Source of the DNA: Trichodesmium erythraeum GBRTRLIN201
GTDB taxonomy: Bacteria > Cyanobacteriota > Cyanobacteriia > Cyanobacteriales > Microcoleaceae
Length of the DNA stretch: 51,066 bases
Assembly: GCA_018457135.1 (NCBI GenBank)
Contig: JAGGDU010000042.1
Coordinates: 1-51,066, forward strand
Direction: 5' to 3'
Each line of letters starts with the position of its first letter. Position 1 is the first letter of the stretch. Shown here one piece after another: positions 1 to 9,666 of the stretch. The notes under the pieces are model-generated. The model had not been told where the DNA came from, ran no database searches, and worked only from the letters and a program-made list of their open reading frames with translations. The position numbers and the translations under genes are program-made.

Positions 1-15
1 GAACACAAATTCCTT

Positions 16-54
16 TCTATATATAGCTTTCAACTAGCTTGTCACCCCGTGAGA
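16..54. repeat. Dispersed repeat, copy 1
   Basis: This stretch of about 39 bases closely resembles 23182-23219. Both have TCTATA, GCTTTCAA, GCTTGTCAC, CCGTGAGA in the same order and spacing, with a few substitutions. The second copy sits just outside an insertion sequence end. The nature of the repeat is unknown; it could be the end of a small mobile element. Confidence 0.5.
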
Positions 55-80
55 TAATTGTGACATTGAATCACAATTAT
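54..80. terminator. Hairpin downstream of the threonine aldolase gene
   Basis: ATAATTGTGA and TCACAATTAT form a perfect 10-bp stem with a 7-base loop. It lies about 80 bases past the stop of the minus-strand gene at 162-1229. It has no U-run, so its role as a terminator is inferred and it could equally belong to the adjacent repeat. Confidence 0.4.
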
Positions 81-161
81 ATCTTCACCATTCATCCAAA
101 CACATTCATCAAAGGTTATAGTGCTAGCCTTCTGATAATTGTCAGTAAAAATTTCCAGTTT

Positions 162-1229
162 CTATTCTATTAAATTCACTCTTAGATGACGTTGAATACT
201 TTTCAACAAAGCATCAACATCTTCCTTTTTAGTATTAAAAGCAGTAACGAGTCTAATTACCGGAAAAGCTCCCTCTTCCCAAACATAAAATTGAAAACCA
301 TCACCTCTCAAACCATTAACCACAGACTTAGGAATTTCTGCAAAAACTTCATTCGCTTCCACAGGATGACACAACTTTACCAAAGGTAAGTCTACCAAAC
401 CTTGAGCCAACCTAGTTGCCATCTGGTTAGCATGGAAAGCATTTTTCAACCATAAATCATCAGTAATATAAGCTTCCAACTGAGAAGACAAATATCGCAT
501 CTTTGAGAATAAATTACCACTACGTTTGCGACGATAAGCAAATGTTTTTGCCAAATCTTGATTAAAAAAGATTACCGCTTCTGCTGCCATCGCTCCATTT
601 TTAGTAGCACCGAAACACAGTACATCTACCCCAGCTCGCCAAGTTATATCTGCTGGCGCACAGTCTAAACTCACAACAGCATTAGCAAAGCGTGCCCCAT
701 CTATATGCAGATATAGATTATGAGCATGAGTTATTTTAGCAATTTCACCTATCTCCTCAGGCAAGTATACTGTCCCCGCTTCCGTTGCTTGGGTAATACT
801 AACTGCGGCAGGTTGAACATGATGCACTACACCTGCCCCTGCTTTTTCGAGTGTTTTGCTCAACTCAGAAGGATTAATTTGAGCATCTGTACCATTAAGT
901 GTCACCAGTTTTGCACCACCTGTGTAAAATTCTGGAGCACCACATTCATCGACATTAATATGAGATTCACTATGACAATAAATAGCTCCATAACCAGGAG
1001 CGATCGCCGATAAACTCAGAGCATTAGCAGCAGAACCAGTGGCAACAGGGAAAACTGTCACAGGAGTTTCAAAAATTGATGAAAATTTAGCTTCTAACCG
1101 TTGAGTGTATTCATCTTCACCATAAGGCATCATAGCTCCTTCATTCGCAGCTATCAGAGCCGCCATAATTTCTGGGCATACTTCAGCCACATTATCACTA
1201 CAAAAATTCATATTACCTATATTTTTCAA
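162..1229 (-). CDS. Low-specificity threonine aldolase-like PLP enzyme
   Basis: Predicted 355-residue pyridoxal-phosphate enzyme of the beta-eliminating lyase / threonine aldolase family (fold type I), which cleaves L-threonine or L-allo-threonine to glycine and acetaldehyde. The N-terminus has the typical family opening (FCSDN, then a PYGEDEYT stretch near residue 35). ATGSAANA at 63-70 contributes to the cofactor pocket, HIDGAR at 175-180 carries the cofactor Asp, and the Schiff-base lysine is K210 in FGATKNG. Length is normal for the family. M7 is an alternative start, since many homologues begin at MNFCSDN. It stands alone, with no operon partner on its strand. Aldolase activity is inferred from family membership; some relatives prefer other beta-hydroxy amino acids. 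Confidence 0.85.
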   Translation of the reverse strand: MKNIGNMNFCSDNVAEVCPEIMAALIAANEGAMMPYGEDEYTQRLEAKFSSIFETPVTVFPVATGSAANALSLSAIAPGYGAIYCHSESHINVDECGAPEFYTGGAKLVTLNGTDAQINPSELSKTLEKAGAGVVHHVQPAAVSITQATEAGTVYLPEEIGEIAKITHAHNLYLHIDGARFANAVVSLDCAPADITWRAGVDVLCFGATKNGAMAAEAVIFFNQDLAKTFAYRRKRSGNLFSKMRYLSSQLEAYITDDLWLKNAFHANQMATRLAQGLVDLPLVKLCHPVEANEVFAEIPKSVVNGLRGDGFQFYVWEEGAFPVIRLVTAFNTKKEDVDALLKSIQRHLRVNLIE

Positions 1230-2316
1230 TCTATCCCAAACACTCTACTAGTATGGAATATTCTAAGTCTGTTTACATTTTCTAGTAGGACAGTTTTACT
1301 ACTGAACACCAAGTCCAAATATTTTTGGCCTGTTCCCTATTCTCTATCTCCCCTACTCTATAAAACTATAAATAGATATACTTTATTAAGTAGGAAACTA
1401 CTATAAAAGTTTAATTATCATACTAAGAATAAGTTGGAATATATCCACCCTAGTCATGGTGACTATCATAATTAATATTCACTTAAAAATAGTCAATAAT
1501 TACACAAAAAATTCAAGCTAATTAATTTTATAAATATTTACTTCTCTCTTCAACTTCCCCTCCAAGGTCAGCTTTAAAGGTATGTCTCCTACTAAAACTC
1601 ACAGGTAGAAAAGTTTTTAAGAAACGGTATGATTATAAATTGGTTATTATCATCAAACCTTAACAAAACACACAAAAAAATATTTAAAAATATATTGATT
1701 ATTAGAAAAAAGAATGATACTATACAAAATAGTTAAACAATAAAAGTAAAGGCTATTTATTGTTTAACTATCAGATAGCCTTTACTTATTGTTTGAGTAG
1801 TGCTTTTTCCTAGAGAAAAATATTTCTAAATAATACTAATTCTCAAAAACTTTGGTATAGTTAAGCTTTATCTTTCTAAAAACTATGTATGAAGGCAATT
1901 TAATTTTTGAATAACTTCTGTGATGTTTATAGTAATTTTTACTACCCTCCAAGTCTATGATTACTTGTAATAAAAACTATAAAAGGTCAATATTACTAAT
2001 ACTATTTCTCTATAATAGTACCCTTAATAATTTTTATAAGATCTGATTATAATGACTATTATAATCTTATATCTAAGTGTAACTTCATAAATAAATGGTA
2101 TGACCCGAAAATATGGAGGCAAGTTAAATAATCTATACAAGTTAAAGCTAAAAATAAATTATTTCAAATTTACTGATTTGATCTATTTTTCACCATAAAA
2201 AAATGATTAAATATAGGTAAAACTTAGCCCTAATTTATATTGAATCTGAACATAAATAGAAAAATTAAAATAATTAATTGAGTAAATTGAAGCTATAGAG
2301 AGCTCGCTAAAAAAAA
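1230..2316. other. Long AT-rich spacer between divergent genes
   Basis: About 1.1 kb upstream of both the aldolase gene (minus) and the acetyltransferase gene (plus). Apart from the strong overlapping hairpins at 1729-1794 it is simple AT-rich sequence, and I see no coding remnant. Promoters for both flanking genes should lie here, but none can be named with confidence. Confidence 0.6.
1729..1794. repeat. Two overlapping, mutually exclusive hairpins
   Basis: Stem A is a perfect 16-bp pairing of 1729-1744 with 1756-1771 around an 11-base loop. Stem B pairs 1735-1756 (AAACAATA..AAGGCTAT) with 1775-1794 (ATAGCCTTTACTTATTGTTT) with a two-base bulge. Both use the same left arm, so only one can form at a time in RNA. 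The site is over 500 bases from the nearest start codon. It could be a decayed small repeat element, a small RNA or a terminator pair; the sequence does not decide. Confidence 0.6.
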
Positions 2317-2802
2317 ATGAAAAATACTACCAGAGATTATCGTCATATTCAATTCTGCGAAGGTCATTTAAAAGTAAATATTCCTCAACTTATAGCATTA
2401 TTTAATTCTGCAGCCATCTGGGCAAAAAATAGAAAAATAGAAGACTTAGAAATAGCTATTGCCAACAGTAACCCAGTCATCACTGTATGGGATCTCCAAA
2501 CAATGATAGGTTTTGGTCGTGCCACATCAGATTGTGTATACAGAGGTACAATTTGGGATATAGTCATTCACCCAAACTATCAAGGAGGAGGACTAGGACG
2601 AAAATTAGTTCAAACAATTTTAAGTCATCCACGAATGTGCTATGTAGAAAGAGTTTATCTAATGACAACCTATCAACAAAATTTCTACAAACGAATTGGA
2701 TTTCAATATAATCAAAGCACAACAATGATATTGTACAATCAACCTATAGAAGCAGAAATTGAATTAACAACTAGAAATCAAGCATCACTAATTGCCACAT
2801 AA
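2317..2802 (+). CDS. GNAT-family N-acetyltransferase
   Basis: 161-residue protein of the Gcn5-related acetyltransferase fold, which transfers acetyl from acetyl-CoA to an amine; the substrate is unknown. The core motif runs GFGRATSD, then WDIVIHPNYQGGGLGRKLV around residues 85-105. This is the beta4 strand and the Q/R-x-x-G-x-G/A pyrophosphate loop (QGGGLG). The C-terminal part holds the usual NFYKRIGF element near 130. GFGRATSD and WDIVIHP are shared with the Ycf52-like GNAT at 9042-9593, so the two are probably paralogues. It stops 2 bases before the convergent gene at 2805. The start follows an A-rich stretch without a clear ribosome-binding site. Confidence 0.8.
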   Translation: MKNTTRDYRHIQFCEGHLKVNIPQLIALFNSAAIWAKNRKIEDLEIAIANSNPVITVWDLQTMIGFGRATSDCVYRGTIWDIVIHPNYQGGGLGRKLVQTILSHPRMCYVERVYLMTTYQQNFYKRIGFQYNQSTTMILYNQPIEAEIELTTRNQASLIAT

Positions 2803-2804
2803 AG

Positions 2805-3737
2805 TTAACCTTTAGTTCCCTTTATACTCATAGGAATAGAACATTGAGTCCGATTAAAATTAGACTCCTCACCATCACAAGGAGTTGTTAGTACTTCCAA
2901 ACGTCCGTTCATCATTCCTAACAAAGTTTGATTCATTAATAACCTCATACCAGGAGAAAGCTGAAAATCAGCACTCATATTTTTTTCAGCATTTTCCTCA
3001 AAATTATATTTGAGTAAATCCCAAGACTCACTCCAAGCACTTACCGGACGTTGATCGTCAATCCAAATATGAACATAACCAGATTCCCATGCAGGATGAA
3101 CAGAAACATTCACATTACCCTCATTCATTTGCCTGATCGCAGTATCAATCAAACTCAACAAAACCTGTTTGAGACGAGACCTATCCGCCAAAACATAAAT
3201 ATCTGGTTTCGGAGGTGAGATTTGCAAACCAATACCACGATTAGCAGCTTGCATATAAGTTAAATTTTCCACCACCTCAAACACTTGAATGAGTTGTAGT
3301 GGCTCCACCTCGACTTTCTCAGTACCATGTTCGGTTTTAGACACATAAATAATCTCATCCAATAAACCTAAAGTTTTTAAAGCACAATTATAAGCTTCGT
3401 TAACAAACTGGCGTTCCTCCTCCGGATTATCCGCTAAATCAGAAATAATTAACTGTAGTCCACTAATCATACTGTTAATCGGCGATCGCAACTCATGAGC
3501 AGTTCGAGCCAAAAAACCAGCTTTAAACTTACTCATTTCAGAAGCCATTTGATATGCTAGTTGAGTATTTTTCAGTTGCTTAAACATATTCTCTAGCTCC
3601 TCAGAACTTGATTCAGAATGGTTTGGAACCACACAAGAGGTTGATAAATCCTCACTTTTTTGCCTAAACCATAACCTACTAGCTAGTAACCCAAATCCAA
3701 ACCCTAGTACCAAATAAATAAAATTGTTCCCAGCCAT
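2805..3737 (-). CDS. Histidine-kinase-like protein with degenerate ATPase domain
   Basis: 310 residues. A hydrophobic segment at about 5-22 suggests a membrane anchor, followed by a coil and a HisKA-type helix with FLARTAHELRSPINSM at 75-90 (candidate phospho-acceptor H81). The rest resembles a HATPase_c domain, but key boxes are poor: the N-box region reads LLSLIDTAIRQ with no Asn at the Mg-binding place, and the D-x-G-x-G motif is replaced by IDDQRP. A G2-like segment survives near LSPGMRLLMNQ. From family knowledge, such a protein may dimerise or act as a scaffold without efficient ATP binding; that is inference. It sits upstream of tsaC on the same strand but downstream in transcription, 33 bases after its stop, and could be co-transcribed. 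Confidence 0.65.
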   Translation of the reverse strand: MAGNNFIYLVLGFGFGLLASRLWFRQKSEDLSTSCVVPNHSESSSEELENMFKQLKNTQLAYQMASEMSKFKAGFLARTAHELRSPINSMISGLQLIISDLADNPEEERQFVNEAYNCALKTLGLLDEIIYVSKTEHGTEKVEVEPLQLIQVFEVVENLTYMQAANRGIGLQISPPKPDIYVLADRSRLKQVLLSLIDTAIRQMNEGNVNVSVHPAWESGYVHIWIDDQRPVSAWSESWDLLKYNFEENAEKNMSADFQLSPGMRLLMNQTLLGMMNGRLEVLTTPCDGEESNFNRTQCSIPMSIKGTKG

Positions 3738-3770
3738 TCCAATAAAAATACTAAATGTTTTGAGAGTACC

Positions 3771-4364
3771 TTAAAATTTTAACTTTACTGCTCCCTGGCG
3801 CAAAATTTCCCAACGAGCAATTCCATTCCACTTAGCAACAGTCGAAGGGACTCCAGAAGTTAACATTATCTCCTCACTTTGGGACAACGAAACAACCAAA
3901 ACCTCTGGAAATTGACGACTAATTTCCGCCATTTTCCCTAAAGTTGGCTGGCCAGAAATATTAGCACTTGTAGTAGCTAAAGGCCCTGTTCGAGCCATTA
4001 TTTTTCTAGCAATATCACAATTAGGAACCCTGACTCCAATAGTAGTTCCCTCAACAGGATTCATTACCCTGGGCACCATTTCTGAAGCAGGTAGCACCAA
4101 AGTCAACTGCCCAGGCCAATACTTTCCAGCCACCCTTTGCCATAACTGTAACTCTTGATCACTTCCACAAATATAAGGCCACAAAGATGCAGCATTTGCC
4201 CCCATTAAAATCACAGGTTTATCTTGACTACGACCCTTTACTTGAAAAATTAAATTTGCTCGATCAGGTCGAGCTGCCAGTGCTGGTACAGTATCAGTAG
4301 GAAAGCTAACTAAATTACCAGATATTGCTCCCTCAATAAGAGTCTCAATAGATACTAAACTCAT
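3771..4364 (-). CDS. tsaC: Threonylcarbamoyl-AMP synthase (TsaC/YrdC/Sua5 domain)
   Basis: 197-residue YrdC-domain protein that makes threonylcarbamoyl-adenylate from threonine, bicarbonate and ATP, the first step of t6A37 modification of ANN-decoding tRNAs. Hallmarks are FPTDTVPALAARP at 21-33, the KxR..KP motif (K43, R45, K49, P50) and TTSANISG at 131-138. It is the short single-domain form, without the Sua5 C-terminal domain. It is transcribed in the same direction as prmC, which lies 406 bases upstream; tsaC and prmC are neighbours in many bacteria. The later enzyme of the pathway, TsaD, is encoded at 12513-15617 and is split by an intron. Family assignment is firm. Confidence 0.9.
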   Translation of the reverse strand: MSLVSIETLIEGAISGNLVSFPTDTVPALAARPDRANLIFQVKGRSQDKPVILMGANAASLWPYICGSDQELQLWQRVAGKYWPGQLTLVLPASEMVPRVMNPVEGTTIGVRVPNCDIARKIMARTGPLATTSANISGQPTLGKMAEISRQFPEVLVVSLSQSEEIMLTSGVPSTVAKWNGIARWEILRQGAVKLKF

Positions 4365-4770
4365 TTTTTTCGTTTTTTATTTTTTAATTTTTTAAAAATA
4401 TAACTAACTTTAATATCTCTAGCACAAAACAACTGTAACTTTAGGAGCTTAAAAAAATGATAATGCCTTAAAATTAAATTATTCCAAACACTTACCCTCA
4501 TTATAATTAAAAGTTGATATATAAGTGTGAAGCTTTGCCAGCAATATTAAATCTCCAAGATCAGGAAACCTGACTAGACTAACATCTGTGGAGCAAAAAC
4601 TAGGCACTTTTTCAAAGCCCCAAAAAAAACTAAGCGCCTATATCAGTCAATACTCTAATATTTAATCAGCAAACCTTATTTAAAAGTCGCCCACTTATAG
4701 GCAAGACTTCAAACCCAATTTTTTGACGCAAATTTTTTAAGCTTAAGAAAAATAATATTTGCTACTTTTG
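4365..4770. other. Spacer between prmC and tsaC
   Basis: About 400 bases of AT-rich sequence between two co-directional minus-strand genes. I find no open frame, RNA gene or strong hairpin in it. The promoter of tsaC is presumably here. Confidence 0.5.
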
Positions 4771-5676
4771 CTACTTTAAATAAGCCATAGCAAAGCGATC
4801 AACCCCCTCCAAATCACCGAAAATCTCAACCTGACAATAAGAACCATGATCATACAAAATTTTAGCGACTTCCTCACTTTGCCCAGCCATCATTTCCACC
4901 AACCAAACACCACCAGAAACCAAATATAGTGGAGCAGTTTCAACTAAAAACCTAATACAATCTAGACCATCAACACCACCATCAAGGGCCAAATGAGGCT
5001 CATGTTTCCTGACCTCTGGTTCCAGAGTAGAAACCATATCACTAGGAATATAAGGAGGATTCGCCACCATCCCACTCACCTGGCCACGCAAATGTTCCAG
5101 TGGTTGCCACCAAGAGCCTTCATAGAAATTGATTCGATCACCATAACCTAGGCTAACAGCATTTTGTCTAGCAATTGCCAAAGCTACTGGACTGCAATCT
5201 ATACCATAAATAGAAGCATCTGTCAATATATCTGCTAAACCACAAGCGATCGCTCCACTACCAGTTCCCATATCCACCCAATTTCCGTGCCCAAGCTCCA
5301 AAACCGAATTAGTAGCAACCAAAACCAGATCAATTAAAAGCTCTGTTTCCGGTCTAGGTATCAAAACTCCAGAACCAACCCTCAAAGAAAAATTCCGCCA
5401 ATAAGTAACCCCAGTTAAATATTGAAGCGGAACCCTATCTTCCAAACGTCGGCGCCAAAGACTATCCAACTCAACTAAAGAAAGCTCCATTGAAACATTA
5501 GGCCAATCTTTAAAAGACTCCAAACGCAGGGTTAATCTATTGAGACTAGCAAACTCCTCTAAGAATAAATCAACCTCAGCAACAGATATACCTGCCCTCA
5601 AAGCACAAGCCTTAGTTTGACAATACCATTCCCAGAGTTCATTACCTGAAACCAGCCACCTAAAAGGAAAATTCAT
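4771..5676 (-). CDS. prmC: Release factor glutamine methyltransferase
   Basis: 301-residue SAM-dependent methyltransferase that methylates the Gln of the GGQ motif in peptide-chain release factors RF1 and RF2. The N-terminal helical domain ends in RVPLQYLTG (81-89) and IPRPETE (106-112), both typical of PrmC. The SAM loop is DMGTGSGAIA (135-144) and the catalytic NPPY is at 206-209 within VANPPYIPSD. Length is standard. It starts 24 bases after the stop of the upstream Tic22-like gene, so the two are likely one transcript. The window does not contain a release factor gene, so the usual prfA-prmC pairing is absent here. Confidence 0.92.
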   Translation of the reverse strand: MNFPFRWLVSGNELWEWYCQTKACALRAGISVAEVDLFLEEFASLNRLTLRLESFKDWPNVSMELSLVELDSLWRRRLEDRVPLQYLTGVTYWRNFSLRVGSGVLIPRPETELLIDLVLVATNSVLELGHGNWVDMGTGSGAIACGLADILTDASIYGIDCSPVALAIARQNAVSLGYGDRINFYEGSWWQPLEHLRGQVSGMVANPPYIPSDMVSTLEPEVRKHEPHLALDGGVDGLDCIRFLVETAPLYLVSGGVWLVEMMAGQSEEVAKILYDHGSYCQVEIFGDLEGVDRFAMAYLK

Positions 5677-5700
5677 CTATCAATCACTCAGAATCTCAAC

Positions 5701-6456
5701 TTATTTATTATCAGATTCTCTCAACTGTTGTACAAACTCCAAAGACTCCCGTGGAGGAATAAAAATAATTTTTTCCAAGAAAGGATCGTCATCATTCTTT
5801 AAAGCATTAATCACACCCTCAAGATTTACAACCTCAATCTCCACAGAAGAAAAAACTTCAGGTTGTTGAGTTTCAGCCCTATCCAACATTCCTTGCAAAT
5901 CTTCCTTATTAAAAAACATAGGAATAACTTGCTTTTCTCCGCGCTGAATAGTTAAATATCCATCATCAGGTCCTCCTTTAGCCATAAACAAAGGTACCCC
6001 ACTAAAATTGTTAAAATCCTGGCCATTCTTCTCAAGCAAAGCCTTAGCAGATTCAACCTGTCTTCTAATAGGAACATATGCAAATTCTAGTCTTTGACCA
6101 TTCTCTTGTATAGATTGGCTCTTTTCATAAACTTCACCTAGAGAAACAGGGACAACCTTAACCGTAGCAGCTAAATCAGGATTTTCTCCTTTTAATTTGT
6201 TCACAAAAGCATCTGCATCACTCTTACTAATAAAAACTCCCGCCACAGAAGAATTAACTTCATTACCTTCTCTTCTAATTGATCGGACAAGAGGAGATCC
6301 ATTTTGATCGGTAATTGTAAAAACCGGCACAGGAGTTAACTTCTGTAACACTTCTTTCTCCGGCAGTGCTAATGCAGACATATCTTTCAGAGAAGGTCCA
6401 ATCAAACTGCTAACCATTACTCCTAACACTGCACTTAAACGAATTAATGATTTCAT
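5701..6456 (-). CDS. Tic22-family periplasmic/lumenal protein
   Basis: 251 residues starting with a cleavable-looking signal peptide (about 1-30: basic start, hydrophobic core, then ALALPEKEVL). The mature part begins with LTPVPVFTITDQNGSPLV and contains segments such as GVFISKSDADAFVN and VPLFMAKGG that match the Tic22 family. From family knowledge, cyanobacterial Tic22 is an essential chaperone-like protein in the periplasm or thylakoid lumen linked to outer-membrane biogenesis, and chloroplast Tic22 works in the intermembrane space. No catalytic residues are expected. It is first in a probable two-gene unit with prmC. Confidence 0.8.
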   Translation of the reverse strand: MKSLIRLSAVLGVMVSSLIGPSLKDMSALALPEKEVLQKLTPVPVFTITDQNGSPLVRSIRREGNEVNSSVAGVFISKSDADAFVNKLKGENPDLAATVKVVPVSLGEVYEKSQSIQENGQRLEFAYVPIRRQVESAKALLEKNGQDFNNFSGVPLFMAKGGPDDGYLTIQRGEKQVIPMFFNKEDLQGMLDRAETQQPEVFSSVEIEVVNLEGVINALKNDDDPFLEKIIFIPPRESLEFVQQLRESDNK

Positions 6457-8620
6457 AAATTCTCCAGTTTTCTTAAGATATTACCATCAAAAAAAAGTAT
6501 TAACATCAGACACAGCGAAAACATTCATCAAAGTCAAATAAGAAATTTATCCTATCAAATCTCACCAAGCGATATAATTTCATGTTTTTTCAACAAAAAT
6601 AAGTACCCCAGCAAAATTATTTACCTATTTTAATTATCTGCACTTTTTTGAAGCAAAAGAATCCAGCTTGATATAAATGTAGAATTAATTTTGCACAGCC
6701 ACTTATCAACCAAAAATCATTAAATTATGAATATTTTTATAATACTTAAAAACATCTTTTAATTTATTAATTGAGCCACAAATTATTGATTCTAATTTAA
6801 ATTTAAACCATGAAACAAATCAAGTAACCTTAAATTATATAACTATTCTAATTAGGACGTGCATGCTTAGTTTTTACCGGTAAGGGCAGAAGCCAGGGAA
6901 TCACAAATATTTAGTTAGGCACACATAGAAGTAAGGAACAATAGGAATTACAGAGAATGTGATTGTAAGAACTATTTTCAATTTTTCTACCCTTTAACCT
7001 TAATAGTTCAATATCCATTTTACCCAGAGCTATAACACCTTATTATACATTTTTCATCCAAGAAAATTTAAAGTAGTATTTAGGTATATACTTTCAGTTT
7101 TTTCAGCCAAGCCTAATTATTTTAGCTCCCAAGAAGGCAAAAAACTTAGCTTGTATAAATGCGTAAATAATTTTGCACCACTACTTAAATTATCAAACTC
7201 AAATCAGAGTTATTTTTCAGCTAAAATTTCAGTTATTTTATTATTCATTAACTAAGTAAAGTAGTCACAGTGCGAAAATTCTCATTTGAGGAAAGAACTT
7301 ATAGAGAATTAGGACTGGCACAGATGTGTAATTACAAAAGATTCCCAATAGACAAAATATAAAGATTGATAGTGCCTGCCAAGCTACACCTATCCTTTAT
7401 CAATATCTTTTTGATTTCTAACATAAAACTTGACAAAATACACAAGTTACATTTGAGCCTTTGAGAGGCTTTTGTAATCGGTAAAAGTATATTAAAGAAT
7501 ACATTTTTTTTGAAGATATAAAGTATTTTTGCTTAGTTACTATATTTTTCTCCCTTCTCCCCTAATTCCATAAGGATTATAGATATTTTTAAACTCGCGA
7601 TAAAAATTGTGCAACATTAAACATTCTCAAAGTTACGCACCTTCAATATATATACACATAATTATTATTATAACATTTGTATTCAAAAAAAACAACTATT
7701 TAATTTAGAAGGGGGAGGCTTTAAATCCTATTTTTCAATAAATCATAATTATTCTAGGCAAGTGCAACACAAATATTTCATTTCCGAATTTTTGGCCTCA
7801 GATAGCTTTACTTAACTTGGTTTTGAGAAAGCTTAACGAAGTGAGATTTGAGGTTCAATTGAATCAAGATTAACCCCGCGAAAATTGTGGACACTACTTG
7901 TGAGCCTTAATTATTCCCAACTGTTTTTCAAGACTATTGCTATGAAATAGGGAAGGGAAAAATTTCCTACCTAGACTTCATACAGAAATGTGTTAAACTA
8001 AGTAAGATAATTTCCAGAGTAATTCCTTTATAGTATTTTTTTATTCAGAACTCGACGTGAAACTTTGACCATCAAACAGATCCTGTCCTAGTATCACTAG
8101 AGGAAGCGTATTATAGATATTGAAGGAAAAGTAACTCTTTGTCTAGCAATTTATAGCAGCATTTTTGTCAACGGGTAGTCATTAACAACTTTAGATTAGC
8201 CACTTTTAACAGTTACTAACCCTAGACTAGCTGGTATTGTACTAGAGTTTTTTCATGGCTTCAAATACATATAAATAATTGATAGGATTAAACATATTGG
8301 AGTCTCTTCTACCGTAGTCCAAAGTAGACCTCGTCCAGCTGTTTAAGATTTTTAACCTGAGGACACTAGTTTTTCAAATCTTTTTACCTGTTTAATGCCG
8401 AAAAATAGAGGTCGGAACCTCCCCAGGCAAGATAATTATTGTCACCAAAATTAGCTTAACTTGAAAAATTTGAGCTGGACTAATAATGACAACTGTACAG
8501 ATTTTAATTAGATTAGTAGATTAGTAGTTAGTCATAGAGTTTTTCCCCATAAACTATTATGTGTATCAGAGTATACCTACCTGAAAATATAGGGAACAAA
8601 GTGGACTAATTCATAAAGTA
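6457..8620. other. 2.2 kb gene-poor spacer
   Basis: No coding region of supportable quality is seen on either strand. Two stretches, around 6665-6712 and 7151-7196, share a diverged core (CTTG, TATAAATG, AATTTTGCAC, CACTACTTA-like), suggesting an old dispersed repeat. The rest is AT-rich with scattered stops in all frames. Confidence 0.55.
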
Positions 8621-8694
8621 TCGGGATGACAGGATTTGAACCTGCGACATCCTGCTCCCAAAGCAGGCGCGCTACCAAACTGCGCTACATCCCG
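8621..8694 (-). tRNA. tRNA-Pro(UGG)
   Basis: Read on the minus strand, the sequence folds as a cloverleaf: acceptor arm CGGGATG/CATCCCG, D arm with AGCGCAGTTTGGTAGCGCG, anticodon stem CCTGC/GCAGG around loop TTTGGGA (anticodon TGG), and T arm GCAGG TTCAAAT CCTGT. The discriminator base is A, and CCA is not encoded. This tRNA reads the CCN proline box, at least CCA and CCG. It is a single gene with no adjacent tRNA. Confidence 0.96.
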
Positions 8695-9041
8695 GCTTAA
8701 CTATAACTATTTTAGCTCACCTTTCTAATTTTTGCAAGAAAATTAGAAAAAATTTCCAAGCCAGTAGTTATAGTTAGTAGAAAAACCCTAATAATAGATT
8801 TCCCTAAAGTAGCTCGGCAAGAAACAAAAAGTTGGAAAAAGCCAGATGACTTAATTCCAGGCTTTCTAGTAAGAGTAGACTAAAGAGGATATTAACCAAA
8901 AGTAGTTTAAAAAACTATATCATTTTACAAAATCTATTCAAGAATAAAATTTATAAAAATAACTCTACTCAAAAAATGTAAATCTTAGATTAGCAACTAT
9001 AATATAACATGTTTAGTTATATTCTATCAACTCAAAAACAG
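8695..9041. other. Spacer upstream of tRNA-Pro
   Basis: About 350 AT-rich bases between the tRNA and the Ycf52-like gene, both on the minus strand. It should hold the tRNA promoter. I see no gene in it. Confidence 0.5.
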
Positions 9042-9593
9042 CTAATCTGGATACCAGAACATTCCTTTAATTCCCTCAGGGTCAGAGATAAAACCTAAAT
9101 TTCGGTAAAAATCAACAACATGAGGGTCTGCAAATAAGGTAATGTTACTTATATCTTCACTACGAAGTTTTTTGATGATGTAATTCATCAATGCCTTTCC
9201 CAAGCCTTTGCTTTGGAAGTCAGGATGAACAACTACATCCCAAAGAGTAGCATTAAAGGCATGGTCAGATGTCGCTCGAGCAAAACCAATCAGTCTTCGC
9301 TGACTACCTCGCATTTGCCACATGGAAACCACAAGAAAACTATGTTGAATGGCCTTTTTGACTTTACGTAATGGACGACGAGACCAACCAACAGCATTAC
9401 AAAGATCTTCGAGTTCATAGATATCTATATCTCGATCGGTAGTAAAAAAGATACGGCCATTACTTCTATTAGATGAACAAAAAGCTTGAGAAGAAGCATC
9501 TTGTTCCTCAATAGTTGTGTATCTTTCAAAATCTAAATTTTGAGACTGAGATGTTGGCTCAGAACCGGTAAACAAATTTTTCCAGAAACCCAT
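9042..9593 (-). CDS. Ycf52-like GNAT acetyltransferase
   Basis: 183-residue GNAT protein of the type encoded as ycf52 in some algal plastids and conserved in cyanobacteria. After an N-terminal polar tail of about 45 residues comes [20 protein letters not shown], then GWSRRP, the acceptor-side strand, and the CoA-binding core GFARATSD...[19 protein letters not shown] at about 120-150 with the pyrophosphate loop QSKGLG. A C-terminal VDFYRNLGF follows. Its substrate is not established from sequence; plastid relatives act as N-terminal or lysine acetyltransferases, which is family knowledge. It shares its core signature with the GNAT at 2317-2802. It is divergent from the gene at 9667, with about 70 bases between their starts. 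Confidence 0.82.
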   Translation of the reverse strand: MGFWKNLFTGSEPTSQSQNLDFERYTTIEEQDASSQAFCSSNRSNGRIFFTTDRDIDIYELEDLCNAVGWSRRPLRKVKKAIQHSFLVVSMWQMRGSQRRLIGFARATSDHAFNATLWDVVVHPDFQSKGLGKALMNYIIKKLRSEDISNITLFADPHVVDFYRNLGFISDPEGIKGMFWYPD

Positions 9594-9666
9594 GCAGGTG
9601 TGGTTAAGTTAGTAGAAGTTGAATGACATTATTAGATAGTATATATCCCGTTCCCTCTCTTCGATT

